Shown piece by piece: positions 52,438 to 60,909 of a stretch of 64,000 nucleotides of DNA (position 1 is its first letter; every line of letters begins with the position of its first letter). This DNA is from Schaalia dentiphila ATCC 17982 (GTDB taxonomy: Bacteria; Actinomycetota; Actinomycetes; Actinomycetales; Actinomycetaceae): assembly GCF_000154225.1 (NCBI RefSeq), contig NZ_DS264586.1:1146527-1210526 (forward strand), written 5' to 3'. The notes under the pieces were generated by a model, which was given only the letters and a program-made list of their open reading frames with translations, made no database searches and had not been told where the DNA came from. Both the position numbers and the translations under genes were made by a program.

Positions 52438-52697
52438 CCATTCTGCCCGGCCACAAGCAGCCGGGACTACTCAGAACAACCCTCTCAAAACAAACGGTCC
52501 GAAAAACCCAGACCCCTCCACCTGCCGTGGTGCCCGAAAAAGTTTGCCCTGCAAGCCCAAAACGGGTGAAAAACGCTGCTTGTTGGTGCGCTGGGCGAGT
52601 TTCTCGCGGAAGAACCGCTGCAAGCTCTCATCGTGAACGTGTCTATGTGCGCCCGCAGTCCTTGCGGTGGTCGCTCATCAGCCGGGGAGAAAGGTCA

Positions 52698-52797
52698 CAT
52701 GCAATTCCCCTGAATGTATTTCAAAATCTGAACTCAGATCGTTGAAGTTCTGCGGTTTGTGGGTCATCGCGAGTGTGAGCCCTCAGGGAATTGCATG
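52698..52797. repeat. Widely spaced inverted repeat
   Basis: CATGCAATTCCCCTGA (52698-52713) and TCAGGGAATTGCATG (52783-52797) are inverted copies differing by one inserted C, enclosing ~70 bp of AT-richer DNA. This could be a miniature element or paired operator sites. Confidence 0.55.
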
Positions 52798-52927
52798 CGG
52801 AATTGTGGGGGCATGTCACTCAGGGGCGCCGGACCGATGCCGATAGTCGCGTCGATGAGCCGAATCGGTGGCAGCGTGCGTGTGGTTGCGGGTGGGCTGG
52901 TCCGGCGCTCGGCTGGTGCGGCAGATG

Positions 52928-52987
52928 GTGGTCGGCCATGGTGGCAGGCGACAGGCGGTGGTCGGCCATGGCGGCAGGCGACAGGCG
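52928..52987. repeat. 30-bp tandem duplication
   Basis: Two adjacent 30-bp units starting GTGGTCGGCCATGG (52928-52957 and 52958-52987) differ at one base, with a decayed third unit after them. Confidence 0.8.
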
Positions 52988-53131
52988 GCAGACGGCGGGC
53001 AGCGGACGGCCAGGGCAGCAGACGGAAGGCCGCAGGTGGCAGACCGTGGGCGACCTGGCGGGCCCGCCGACGCAGCCAGCCGACGCGTCAGACCTGCCGC
53101 TGCAGCAACACCAACGCCGCAAGGGGGCCGG

Positions 53132-54262
53132 CTACGCGGCTCGGGCCGCGATGTAGCCCTGCAACGCAATGACGCCGGCACCACGAGACCAGGCCTCGTT
53201 GGAGCCGTCGGAGAGGGTGACGCGAATCGAGGTGGCTCGCGGGTCGCGCACTTCGCCGATGCCCTCCCGGACGGCATCGCCGCTCAGGGATGCGAGAGCG
53301 ACCCCCTCGCCGCCGATGATCACGAGCTCGGGCGCCGTCAATGACGCCACTAGGCCGATGAGCCTGCCGAGGGCGCGCCCCGACGCCGCCAGAATTGCCT
53401 CCACCGCGGGGTGCTTCTCAGAAGCGAGGGTGATGACGTCATTCCATTCGAGGGGTCGGCCGACGGCGGCCGACGCGTCCCGGCAGATTGCGGGGGTCGT
53501 CAGCATTGCTTCGGCGCAACCCCGGTGCCCCTGGGAGCAGATGGGCCCGAGGGGATCCAACGGCCAGTGCCCGACGAGGCCGATGCCCGAGTCCTCGTTC
53601 TCCAGGCGCGCCCCGTTCGCGACGCACCCGTAGCCCACGCCCACGCCGACCGTGATGACGGCGAAGTTGGAGTGGCCGGTGCCCGACCCGAACCAGTGCT
53701 GGATCTGCGTGTAGGCAGACAGGTCGTTTGCGACGAAGGCGGGCAAGCGGGTCGCCTCGGAGACGAGGGAAGCGAGCGGGACGTCGTGCCACTTGAGGAA
53801 GGGTGCCGACTCGACGGTGCCGTCGGCGTTCACGATGCCGCCGACAGCGATGCCGATCGCGTCGATGCGGTAGGCCGAGCGGGCACGGTGGGCCAGGTCT
53901 GCGATCGCCCGGATGACGCGGATGGGCGTGAGGGAGTCGAGGGGGACTCGGTAGGAGTCGCGAGGGGTCGCCTTCAGGTCGATGACGGTGGCGTCGAGTG
54001 CGCTATCCGTCAGCTTGATGCCCAGGAAGTAGTGCGAGGAGGGGACGACGTCGAGGGGGATGGTCGGGCGACCGGAGGTGCGCTGGGTCGCTTCGGGAAC
54101 CTCGGCGAGGAGGCCCGAGGCGATGAGCTCCGTCGAGATGCGTGTGAGCGTCGCGGGGGCCAGGCCGAGGCGTCGGGCCAGTTCAGCGCGGCCGAGCGGG
54201 CCGTGGATGAGGACTTCGAGCGCGACCGCAGAAGCGAGCTCGTCTTTGGGCTGCCAGGTCAT
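53132..54262 (-). CDS. ROK-family transcriptional regulator of the isomalto-oligosaccharide operon
   Basis: 376 residues from the ATG at 54262 (AAAGGA 6 nt upstream; the ATG at 54268 touches the ribosome site). N-terminal MarR-like winged HTH (GPLGRAELARRLGLAPATLT), then the ROK fold with zinc-site residues in GHWPLDPLGPICSQGHRGC. NagC/XylR-type proteins repress sugar operons and respond to a sugar or sugar phosphate. It is divergent from the ABC/GH66/GH13 operon, so an isomalto-oligosaccharide-related inducer is inferred. Confidence 0.88.
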   Translation of the reverse strand: MTWQPKDELASAVALEVLIHGPLGRAELARRLGLAPATLTRISTELIASGLLAEVPEATQRTSGRPTIPLDVVPSSHYFLGIKLTDSALDATVIDLKATPRDSYRVPLDSLTPIRVIRAIADLAHRARSAYRIDAIGIAVGGIVNADGTVESAPFLKWHDVPLASLVSEATRLPAFVANDLSAYTQIQHWFGSGTGHSNFAVITVGVGVGYGCVANGARLENEDSGIGLVGHWPLDPLGPICSQGHRGCAEAMLTTPAICRDASAAVGRPLEWNDVITLASEKHPAVEAILAASGRALGRLIGLVASLTAPELVIIGGEGVALASLSGDAVREGIGEVRDPRATSIRVTLSDGSNEAWSRGAGVIALQGYIAARAA

Positions 54263-54289
54263 GACCATTCCTTTCTGGTGAAAAAAAGA

Positions 54290-54349
54290 TTACACGTAAA
54301 TCTCAAATTTGCCTAGCGTATTGACAAGACTAATTTTGCGTGGTGAAAT
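54290..54349 (+). promoter_or_regulatory. Promoter and palindrome of the isomalto-oligosaccharide operon
   Basis: TTGACA (54321-54326) and TGAAAT (54344-54349) are separated by 17 bp, in an AT-rich island between the divergent regulator and binding-protein genes. Upstream lies a 10-bp palindrome TTACACGTAA (54290-54299), a candidate operator for the ROK protein. Confidence 0.55.
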
Positions 54350-54400
54350 TATCTCCAAGCGGCCAAAGGTGGTCGCGATCACGAGAAAGATCACAGTGCA

Positions 54401-55705
54401 ATGAAGCAGAAGCGTCTCCTCACCGTCGGTGTCACCCTTTTCGCTGCGGCCTCGATGCTCGCAGCCTGTGGCGGTAACACTGCCGACCAGTCATCATCCT
54501 CCGACTCCGGATCCGGCTCCTCGACCGTCGAACTGACCCTGTGGGGCACGTACGGCGCGGGCTCCAACAGCGCACAGAAGGACGCGCTGGAGAAGGAAAT
54601 CATCCCCGCCTTTGAGAAGGCAAACCCCGGAATCACCATCAAGTACGTCGACATGCCGTACGACGGCCTCAAGCAGAAGCTCACGACCGGCGCCGCGGCC
54701 GGAGAACTGCCCGACCTGATCCGTACCGACCTCGGTTGGAACGCTCAGTTCGCCAAGCTGGGCGTCCTCAAGCAGCTCGACGGAAACATGCCGAACTATG
54801 ACGCGCTCGCGGCCAAGGTGTATCCGGGCCTGCTGGGCACGACTCTGTACAACGGCCACCACTACGGCCTGCCCCTGGATACGAACACGCGCGTGCTCAT
54901 CTCCAACCCCGATGCCCTGTCGAAGCTCGGCGTCGACAAGGCTCCTGAGACCTTCGACGAGCTGAAGGACCTCGCCGCCAAGGCCAAGGATGCGGGCGGC
55001 GCGGTCTACGCGTTCGCAGACGGCGACATCTCGCAGTGGAACATCATGCCGTGGATCTGGAGCGCGGGCGGCGACATTGCCGACCCGGACCAGACCAAGG
55101 CCTCGGGCTACCTGGACTCCGATAAGTCCGTGGCCGGCGTCCAGTTCCTCGTCGACCTGTACAAGGAGGGACAGATCCCCAACGCGATTATCGGCAACGA
55201 GGGTGCGACCAAGACGCAGGACGGCATGCCGAATGGCGAGTACGCGACGATCCTCGATGGCCCATGGATGGACCAGATCTGGGCGGGCTCCTACCCGGAC
55301 TTCAAGCCCACCTACTCGAAGGTCCCCGCCGGTGAGGGCGGATCGATCTCGGTCGTCGGCGGCGAGTCCATCGTCATCACGGAGCAGACGAAGGACCTCG
55401 AGGCCTCGTACAAGTTCCTCGAGTTCACCCAGTCGCGCGAGTTCCAGCTGCCGATGAGCAAGGCCGGCCAGATGACGGTCGTCGCCGAGTATGCGGCCGA
55501 GGAGGCCGAGGCGACGCCGGGCACCAAGATCTTCTCCGAGCAGCTCAAGACCGCGAAGTCTCGCCTGTCCATCCCCGATTCCGGGAAGGTCGACGAGATC
55601 CTCAAGACTGAGCTGACCCCCGCCTTCGAAGGCAAGGTGACCGTCAAGGAAGCCCTGACGAAGGCCGCGCAGCAGATTGACCCGCTCCTGAGCGCCGCCA
55701 AGTAA
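54401..55705 (+). CDS. ABC transporter solute-binding lipoprotein (sugar type)
   Basis: 434 residues with a lipoprotein signal (lipobox LAAC, Cys at ~23) and Ser/Asp-rich tether. Family 1 extracellular solute-binding fold: VELTLWGTYG at the start, NPGITIKYVDMPYDGLKQKL, YGLPLDTNTRVLISNPDAL, and GEYATILDGPWMDQIWAG. Anchored outside the membrane to capture an oligosaccharide for the two permeases that follow. The operon contains glucan-degrading enzymes for alpha-1,6 linkages, so isomalto-oligosaccharide or dextran fragments are the likely ligand. No ATPase gene is in the operon; a shared MsiK-type ATPase elsewhere is assumed. Confidence 0.9.
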   Translation: MKQKRLLTVGVTLFAAASMLAACGGNTADQSSSSDSGSGSSTVELTLWGTYGAGSNSAQKDALEKEIIPAFEKANPGITIKYVDMPYDGLKQKLTTGAAAGELPDLIRTDLGWNAQFAKLGVLKQLDGNMPNYDALAAKVYPGLLGTTLYNGHHYGLPLDTNTRVLISNPDALSKLGVDKAPETFDELKDLAAKAKDAGGAVYAFADGDISQWNIMPWIWSAGGDIADPDQTKASGYLDSDKSVAGVQFLVDLYKEGQIPNAIIGNEGATKTQDGMPNGEYATILDGPWMDQIWAGSYPDFKPTYSKVPAGEGGSISVVGGESIVITEQTKDLEASYKFLEFTQSREFQLPMSKAGQMTVVAEYAAEEAEATPGTKIFSEQLKTAKSRLSIPDSGKVDEILKTELTPAFEGKVTVKEALTKAAQQIDPLLSAAK

Positions 55706-55724
55706 CCTGGCGTCGCTCCTGCAA

Positions 55725-55762
55725 CCGGGCCCGGCTCCCACACGCACGGGGCTGGGCCCGGG
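55725..55762 (+). promoter_or_regulatory. Intercistronic stem-loop after the binding-protein gene
   Basis: CCGGGCCCGGCTCC (55725-55738) pairs with the arm at 55748-55762 (GGGGCTGGGCCCGG). The strong hairpin lies between binding-protein and permease genes. Such structures commonly stabilise or attenuate mRNA so that the binding protein is made in excess. Confidence 0.6.
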
Positions 55763-55774
55763 AAAGGACTCCTC

Positions 55775-56710
55775 ATGAGCACCCCCACCGCGGACGAGGC
55801 CGTGGCGCCTCGCGCGCGTCGGCGTTCCTCCCGGAGGAACCCGGTGGCCCCCTACCTTTTCTTGGCGCCGGGAATGATCCTGTTCGCCCTGTGCGTCCTG
55901 TACCCCATGGTGCGTTCGGGGCAGATGAGCTTTTACGACTGGAACATCGTGAAGGGCTCGAACTCGGACTTTGTAGGCCTGGACAACTATGTGAAGGCCT
56001 TCCATGACCCATCGTTTTGGACGGGTCTGGGTAACTCTGGGATCTACATGGCGCTGACGGTGCCCCCGCAGATCATCCTCGGCCTCGCCGTTGCGATGCT
56101 GCTGCGCTCGAAGGCGCCGCTGCAGCCCCTGTTCCGGGTGCTCTACTACCTGCCCGTGGTCACGTCCTGGGTGGTTGTGTCGCTGCTTTTCAAGTACCTG
56201 TTTGCCGACCAGGGGCTCATTAACTACATGCTGGGGAGCGCCCACCTGGGCGCGGGGGACACGTCGTGGCTGTCGAACCGTTGGACGGCGATGATCGCGA
56301 TCTGCGCGCTGGGGGTGTGGAAGGGCATCGGCTGGTCGATGATGATCTTCCTCGCCGCCCTCCAGGGGGTACCCAAGGAGCTGGAGGAGGCCGCCCTCGT
56401 CGATGGGGCGAACTGGTGGCAGCGCTTTAAGGCCGTGACCGTGCCGGCAATCTGGCCGGCCACCGTCTTCGTCATCGTGATGCTGGTGATCGGCGGGCTG
56501 AACGTCTTCACGTCGGTGCTGCTCATGACGAAGGGCGGGCCCAATGGCCAGACCGAGGTCCTGCTCACCTACATGTATCGCCTGGCGTTCTCCGACTTGA
56601 ACTTCGGGTACGGCTCGGCGATCGCGGTCGTCCTGACGATCCTCGTGTTCATCATTTCGATTGTTCAGCTCAAGGTGTTGAACCGTGACGACGAAAGGGC
56701 GGGAGCATGA
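55775..56710 (+). CDS. ABC sugar permease (MalF/UgpA type)
   Basis: 311 residues; six membrane helices after a basic N-terminus (APYLFLAPGMILFALCVLYP). The EAA loop that docks the ATPase is seen as EEAALVDGANWWQRFKAVTV-P. It pairs with the next permease; the stop overlaps that gene's start (ATGA). Confidence 0.92.
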   Translation: MSTPTADEAVAPRARRRSSRRNPVAPYLFLAPGMILFALCVLYPMVRSGQMSFYDWNIVKGSNSDFVGLDNYVKAFHDPSFWTGLGNSGIYMALTVPPQIILGLAVAMLLRSKAPLQPLFRVLYYLPVVTSWVVVSLLFKYLFADQGLINYMLGSAHLGAGDTSWLSNRWTAMIAICALGVWKGIGWSMMIFLAALQGVPKELEEAALVDGANWWQRFKAVTVPAIWPATVFVIVMLVIGGLNVFTSVLLMTKGGPNGQTEVLLTYMYRLAFSDLNFGYGSAIAVVLTILVFIISIVQLKVLNRDDERAGA

Positions 56711-57552
56711 GCACGTCACGCAAAACGATGCACGCCGCCGGAACGTCGCTGCGCTTCGTCGTCCTGACGGTCGGCGCGATCGTCATGATCCTGCCGTTCG
56801 CCTACATGGTGTCGACAGCCTTCAAGCCGCAGGCCTATGTCCTGGAGACGCCACCGAAGTTCATTCCTGACCCGGGCACGGTCGACAACTTCGTGCAGGC
56901 GTGGACGACGCAGGATTTTTCCCGCTACGCCCTGAACTCAGCGTTCGTGTCCGTGACGTCGACGGTGCTGGCTGTCTGGCTCTCCTCGATGATGGCCTAC
57001 GCGTTCGCGCGCTTCGATTTCCCGTGCAAGGAGTGGTTCTTCCGGGCCCTCCTCCTCGGCCTGATGATCCCGTCGATGATGCTCATCATTCCGCAGTTCG
57101 TGCTCACGAAGCAGCTGCACCTCATCGATAACCTGTGGGCCCTCGTGCTGTTCTACGTGTCGGGAAACTTGGCGCTTAACACGTTCCTGCTGCGCAGTTT
57201 CTTCGAGGGGATCCCCCGCGAGCTTGACGAGGCCATGGAGGTTGACGGCGCGAACGTGTGGACCCGCTACTGGCGCCTCGCGATGCCGCTGGCCAGGCCG
57301 GCGCTCGCGACGACCGTTATCTTCACTTTCCTGGCCACCTGGGACGAGTTCGCGTGGGCACTCACGGTCATTTCGACGGAAACGAAGCGCACTCTCCCCA
57401 TCGCCATTCAGCTGTTCCACGGGCAAAACTCCACCCAGTGGGGGCTCGTTTTTGCCGCGTCCCTGATCGCGATTCTCCCCGTCATCGTCGTGTACCTGAT
57501 CTTCCAGCGCCACTTCGTCGCGGGCCTGACCGCAGGAGCCGTGAAAGGATGA
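56707..57552 (+). CDS. ABC sugar permease (MalG/UgpE type)
   Basis: 281 residues with six helices; the first (FVVLTVGAIVMILPFAYMVS) is followed by the family STAFKP motif. EAA loop DEAMEVDGANVWTRYWRLAM. It forms the channel with the preceding permease. The stop overlaps the start of the GH66 gene (ATGA). Confidence 0.92.
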   Translation: MSTSRKTMHAAGTSLRFVVLTVGAIVMILPFAYMVSTAFKPQAYVLETPPKFIPDPGTVDNFVQAWTTQDFSRYALNSAFVSVTSTVLAVWLSSMMAYAFARFDFPCKEWFFRALLLGLMIPSMMLIIPQFVLTKQLHLIDNLWALVLFYVSGNLALNTFLLRSFFEGIPRELDEAMEVDGANVWTRYWRLAMPLARPALATTVIFTFLATWDEFAWALTVISTETKRTLPIAIQLFHGQNSTQWGLVFAASLIAILPVIVVYLIFQRHFVAGLTAGAVKG

Positions 57553-59120
57553 CTCCCTTGCTCCTCCCCACCCAATCCGTCTACCTGCCCGGGCAGGCCG
57601 TCCTCGTCGAGGCCTCCCACCCGGGCGACCTCGTCATCACACACCTGGGCGAGACCGTGCGCGAGGTCCCGTGCGAGCGCCCCGGCCTCGTCGATCTGGG
57701 GGAGCTCCCGGTCGGTGGGTACGGCGTCGCCCAGCCCGCGGCCGGCGCGTCGAGCGCTCTCCAGGTGTGCGAGTCCGCGTCGGACCGACTGCGATACGGT
57801 TTCGTCGCGTCCTTCCGTCCGGGAAAGGACGTCGAGGTCGTGGCCCGTTTCGCCCGTCGCCTGCACCTGACCGCCATCCAGTTCTACGACTGGGCGTATC
57901 GGCACGCGGATCTGCTGGGCGGGGGAGAGGAGTACCTCGATGCCCTCGATCAGCCGATTTCCCTGGCGACCGTGCGCGCCCTCATCGAGGCACTGCGGGC
58001 GGTGGGCACGCGCTCCATCGGCTACGCGGCCGTGTACGGCGTCGGCAATGACGAGTGGGAACAGTGGGAGGATGCGGCCCTGCTGGATCCAGCGGGGGAG
58101 CCGTACTCGCTCGCCGACTTCCTGCGCATCGTCGATCCTGCGCACCCGCGCTGGCTCGCCCACTTCGCGGCAGACGTTGCGGCGGCCGCGCGCGAGGTCG
58201 GCTTCGACGGCTTCCACCTCGACCAGTACGGCTGCCCGAAGGCGGCCGTCCGCCCCGATGGGGAGGTCGTCGACGTCGCCTCATCCTTCGACACCCTCAT
58301 CCGAGGCGTGCGCGAGGCGGTGCCCGGCTCGACCCTCGTGTTCAACAACGTCAACGACTTCCCGACCTGGTCCTCGCCCAGCGCCCCGCAGGACGCGGTC
58401 TACATCGAGCCCTGGGAACCCGTCACCACGTACGAGGCCCTGGCTCGCGTGGCGACGAGGGCCCGCCTCGTCGGGGGTGGGAAGCCGGTCGTCCTGGCGG
58501 CCTACCAGTCCATCTACGACAAGGCCGCCCGGGACGTGGGTGACGCGTCCACGCGGCTCACGATGGCGACGCTCTTCTCGCACGGAGCCACCCAGCTCCT
58601 TGCCGGAGAGGACGGCCACATCCTCGTCGACCCGTACTACGTGCGCAACATGCCCGCTGAGGATGAGACCCTCGACATGCTCGCCAGCTGGTACGACTTC
58701 CTCGTCGCAAACGACGAGATCCTCGTCGATCCCGGGATCGTCGACGTGACGGCCTCGTACGTGGGCGCGTACAACGCGGATATCGACGTGTCCTTCGACG
58801 AGGCCCCCGTGTGCTGGGAGGCCGCCCCCGGATGCGTGTGGCGACGCGTCACCCGCGCGGGGGACGCGCTCGTCGTCCACCTCATCAACCTGGTGGGACA
58901 GTCCGACACGGTGTGGGACGGGTCCCACCGCTCGGCGATCGCGCTACGAGGCGGTACGCTGCGTCTGAAGCCCCTGTTCGGGCGCGTACCGCGCGTGGCG
59001 GCGGCGGATCCCGATGCGGGCTCGACGCTCATCCCTCTAGACGTGCGAATCGTCGACGGCCAGGCCGTTGTTTCCCTCCCCGACCTCAACGTATGGCAGG
59101 TGCTCCATGTTCTTCTGTAA
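57549..59120 (+). CDS. GH66-family dextranase/isomalto-oligosaccharide-degrading enzyme, cytoplasmic
   Basis: 523 residues from the ATG at 57549 in an ATGA overlap with the permease. GH66 layout: N-terminal beta domain (SVYLPGQAVLVEASHPGDLV), TIM barrel with GFDGFHLDQYG (D225, nucleophile position) and YIEPWEPV (E287, acid/base position), and a C-terminal beta domain. The 62-residue spacing of the two acids fits the family. There is no signal peptide, unlike secreted dextranases, so it must cut imported oligosaccharides inside the cell. It is coupled to the importer genes and to the GH13 glucosidase. Confidence 0.85.
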   Translation: MTPLLLPTQSVYLPGQAVLVEASHPGDLVITHLGETVREVPCERPGLVDLGELPVGGYGVAQPAAGASSALQVCESASDRLRYGFVASFRPGKDVEVVARFARRLHLTAIQFYDWAYRHADLLGGGEEYLDALDQPISLATVRALIEALRAVGTRSIGYAAVYGVGNDEWEQWEDAALLDPAGEPYSLADFLRIVDPAHPRWLAHFAADVAAAAREVGFDGFHLDQYGCPKAAVRPDGEVVDVASSFDTLIRGVREAVPGSTLVFNNVNDFPTWSSPSAPQDAVYIEPWEPVTTYEALARVATRARLVGGGKPVVLAAYQSIYDKAARDVGDASTRLTMATLFSHGATQLLAGEDGHILVDPYYVRNMPAEDETLDMLASWYDFLVANDEILVDPGIVDVTASYVGAYNADIDVSFDEAPVCWEAAPGCVWRRVTRAGDALVVHLINLVGQSDTVWDGSHRSAIALRGGTLRLKPLFGRVPRVAAADPDAGSTLIPLDVRIVDGQAVVSLPDLNVWQVLHVLL

Positions 59121-60840
59121 TGATGCGCTACACTCCCACGGCAACGGCCTCGGCCCCGACGAGTGGTGGAAGGGCGCGGTCATCTACCAGATCTACCCGC
59201 GCTCCTTCAAAGACTCCAACGGTGACGGCATTGGCGACCTTGAGGGCATTCGTTCCAAGCTCGACTACCTGCAGGCCCTCGGCGTCGACGTCCTGTGGCT
59301 CTCGCCGATCTACGCCTCCCCGCAGGCGGACAACGGCTACGACATCGCCGACTACTACGACATCGACCCGATGTTCGGCACCCTGTCGGATTTCGACCGC
59401 CTGCTGGAGAGCGTCCACGAGCGGGGCATGCGCCTCGTCATGGACCTGGTCGTCAATCACTCCTCCGACGAGAACCCGTGGTTCGTCGAGTCGCGGTCCT
59501 CGCGGGAGAGCCCGAAGCGTGACTGGTACATCTGGCGCGATCCTCGTCCCGGGTGCGTGGGCGGCGAGGCTGGGGCTGAGCCCAACAACTGGGGGTCCTT
59601 CTTCTCCGGCTCGGCCTGGGCCTGGGATGAGGCCACGGGCCAGTATTACCTGCACCTGTTCCACAGGAAGCAGCCCGACCTGAACTGGGACAACCCCGAC
59701 GTGCGCTCCGCCGTCTACGAGATGATGAACTGGTGGCTCGACCGCGGTGTCGACGGCTTCCGCATGGATGTCATCAACCTGATCTCGAAGGACCCGGGCA
59801 TGCCCGACGGCATCGTCTACTCCGGGCGCGCGTGGGGTGAGGGTTTCCCGCACTTTTCTGAAGGTCCGCACCTGCACGAATACCTCGCCGAGATGCGCCG
59901 CGAGGTGTTCGATGGCCGCAGCGGCACGATGACGGTTGGCGAGTGCCCCGGCGTGCGCCGCGACAACGTCCTGCTGTTCACGGATCCTGCCCGGCGTGAG
60001 CTCGACATGGTGTTCCAATTCGACCACGTCGACCTCGGCCTCGAAGCGGGGAAGTTCCACCCGCGCCCGCTGCGCCCCGGTGAGCTCGCCGACTGCCTGA
60101 GCGCTTGGCAGGAGGCCCAGGGCGAGGTTGGCTGGAACAGCCTCTACCTGGACAATCACGACCAACCGCGCGCCGTCAGCCGCTTCGGTGACGAGGCGTG
60201 GCGCTACGAGTCGGCAACGGCCCTGGCTACGGCCCTGCACATGCTGCGCGGGACGCCCTACGTGTATCAGGGCGAGGAACTCGGCATGACCAACAGCGTC
60301 TTCGGGGGCATCGACGACTACCGAGACGTCGAGGCGCTGCGCCACTACCGCGAAGCCGTGGAGTCGGGCGAGAGCCCCGAGTCAGTCCTGAAGGGGCTGG
60401 CCTTCACCGGTCGCGACAACGCGCGCACCCCCGTCCAGTGGGACGCGAGCGAGAACGCCGGCTTCACGCAGGGCACCCCGTGGATCGGCATCACCCCGAA
60501 CTATCGCGACATCAACGCCGCCTCCCAGGTCGATGATCCGTCCTCCGTGTACGCCTACTACCGCGCGCTCGCGGACATCCGCCACGGCCTGCCGGTTATC
60601 GCGGCCGGCTCATTTGAGCGCATCGAGACCCCCTCGCCCGGGATCTTCGCCTACCGCCGCACGCTCGGCGAGGCCGTGGCAACCGTCCTCGTCAACCTCT
60701 CCTCCCAGCCCGCCTCCCTCGGTGATGCGACGCGCGGGGTGAGTGGGGACCTCCTCCTGGCCAACCGCGACCTGCCCGAGGGGGACCGGGGAGTCCCGGA
60801 AACCCTCGGAGAATGGGAGGCGCGCGTCTATCTCGCGTGA
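59107..60840 (+). CDS. GH13 oligo-1,6-glucosidase / alpha-glucosidase
   Basis: 577 residues from the ATG at 59107, overlapping the GH66 stop by 14 bp. GH13 regions: MDLVVNHSSDENPW (region I), GFRMDVINLI with nucleophile D221 (II), MTVGECPGV with acid E279 (III) and YLDNHDQPR (IV). The Val after the region II Asp and the overall motif set fit alpha-1,6-specific oligo-glucosidases. It splits isomaltose-type products of the GH66 enzyme to glucose in the cytoplasm. It is the last gene of the operon, followed by a strong terminator. Confidence 0.92.
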   Translation: MFFCNDALHSHGNGLGPDEWWKGAVIYQIYPRSFKDSNGDGIGDLEGIRSKLDYLQALGVDVLWLSPIYASPQADNGYDIADYYDIDPMFGTLSDFDRLLESVHERGMRLVMDLVVNHSSDENPWFVESRSSRESPKRDWYIWRDPRPGCVGGEAGAEPNNWGSFFSGSAWAWDEATGQYYLHLFHRKQPDLNWDNPDVRSAVYEMMNWWLDRGVDGFRMDVINLISKDPGMPDGIVYSGRAWGEGFPHFSEGPHLHEYLAEMRREVFDGRSGTMTVGECPGVRRDNVLLFTDPARRELDMVFQFDHVDLGLEAGKFHPRPLRPGELADCLSAWQEAQGEVGWNSLYLDNHDQPRAVSRFGDEAWRYESATALATALHMLRGTPYVYQGEELGMTNSVFGGIDDYRDVEALRHYREAVESGESPESVLKGLAFTGRDNARTPVQWDASENAGFTQGTPWIGITPNYRDINAASQVDDPSSVYAYYRALADIRHGLPVIAAGSFERIETPSPGIFAYRRTLGEAVATVLVNLSSQPASLGDATRGVSGDLLLANRDLPEGDRGVPETLGEWEARVYLA

Positions 60841-60845
60841 GCGAT

Positions 60846-60878
60846 ACGGGCCCGGGATCGAGGAGATCCCGGGCCCGT
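60846..60878. terminator. Terminator between the GH13 gene and menB
   Basis: The arms ACGGGCCCGGGATC and GATCCCGGGCCCGT form a perfect 14-bp stem with a 5-nt loop, between convergent genes. Confidence 0.88.
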
Positions 60879-60909
60879 GGGTCGCTGAGTGTCGGTGAGT
60901 AAAGCGGTC

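Larger units (their letters stand above)
51263..52514 (-). mobile_element. Complete IS3-family insertion sequence, 1252 bp
   Basis: Imperfect terminal inverted repeats of ~35 bp begin GGTCTGG at 51263 and, on the other strand, at 52514, with shared inner blocks TGTTTTGAG and GGTTGTT. CCT flanks both ends (51260-51262 and 52515-52517), a 3-bp target duplication. Two overlapping minus-strand frames, orfA and orfB, are intact and joined by a -1 frameshift site. The copy looks complete and probably active or recently active. It lies 65 bp from array C. Confidence 0.92.
52515..53131. other. Gene-free, GC-skewed region right of the IS
   Basis: 617 bp without a supportable gene. It holds a 15-bp inverted pair around an AT-rich centre (52698-52797) and a 30-bp tandem duplication (52928-52987) within a G-rich stretch. 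Open frames here are shadows caused by base composition. Confidence 0.7.

Noticed and set aside
52816..53344. Genes in the G-rich stretch before the ROK regulator
   Set aside because: The overlapping frames have repeated Arg/Pro/Ala composition and follow a 30-bp tandem duplication; none shows a domain or ribosome site.
54494..56719. A 741-codon minus-strand frame across the ABC importer genes
   Set aside because: It is a shadow of the binding-protein and permease genes, without domain or ribosome site.
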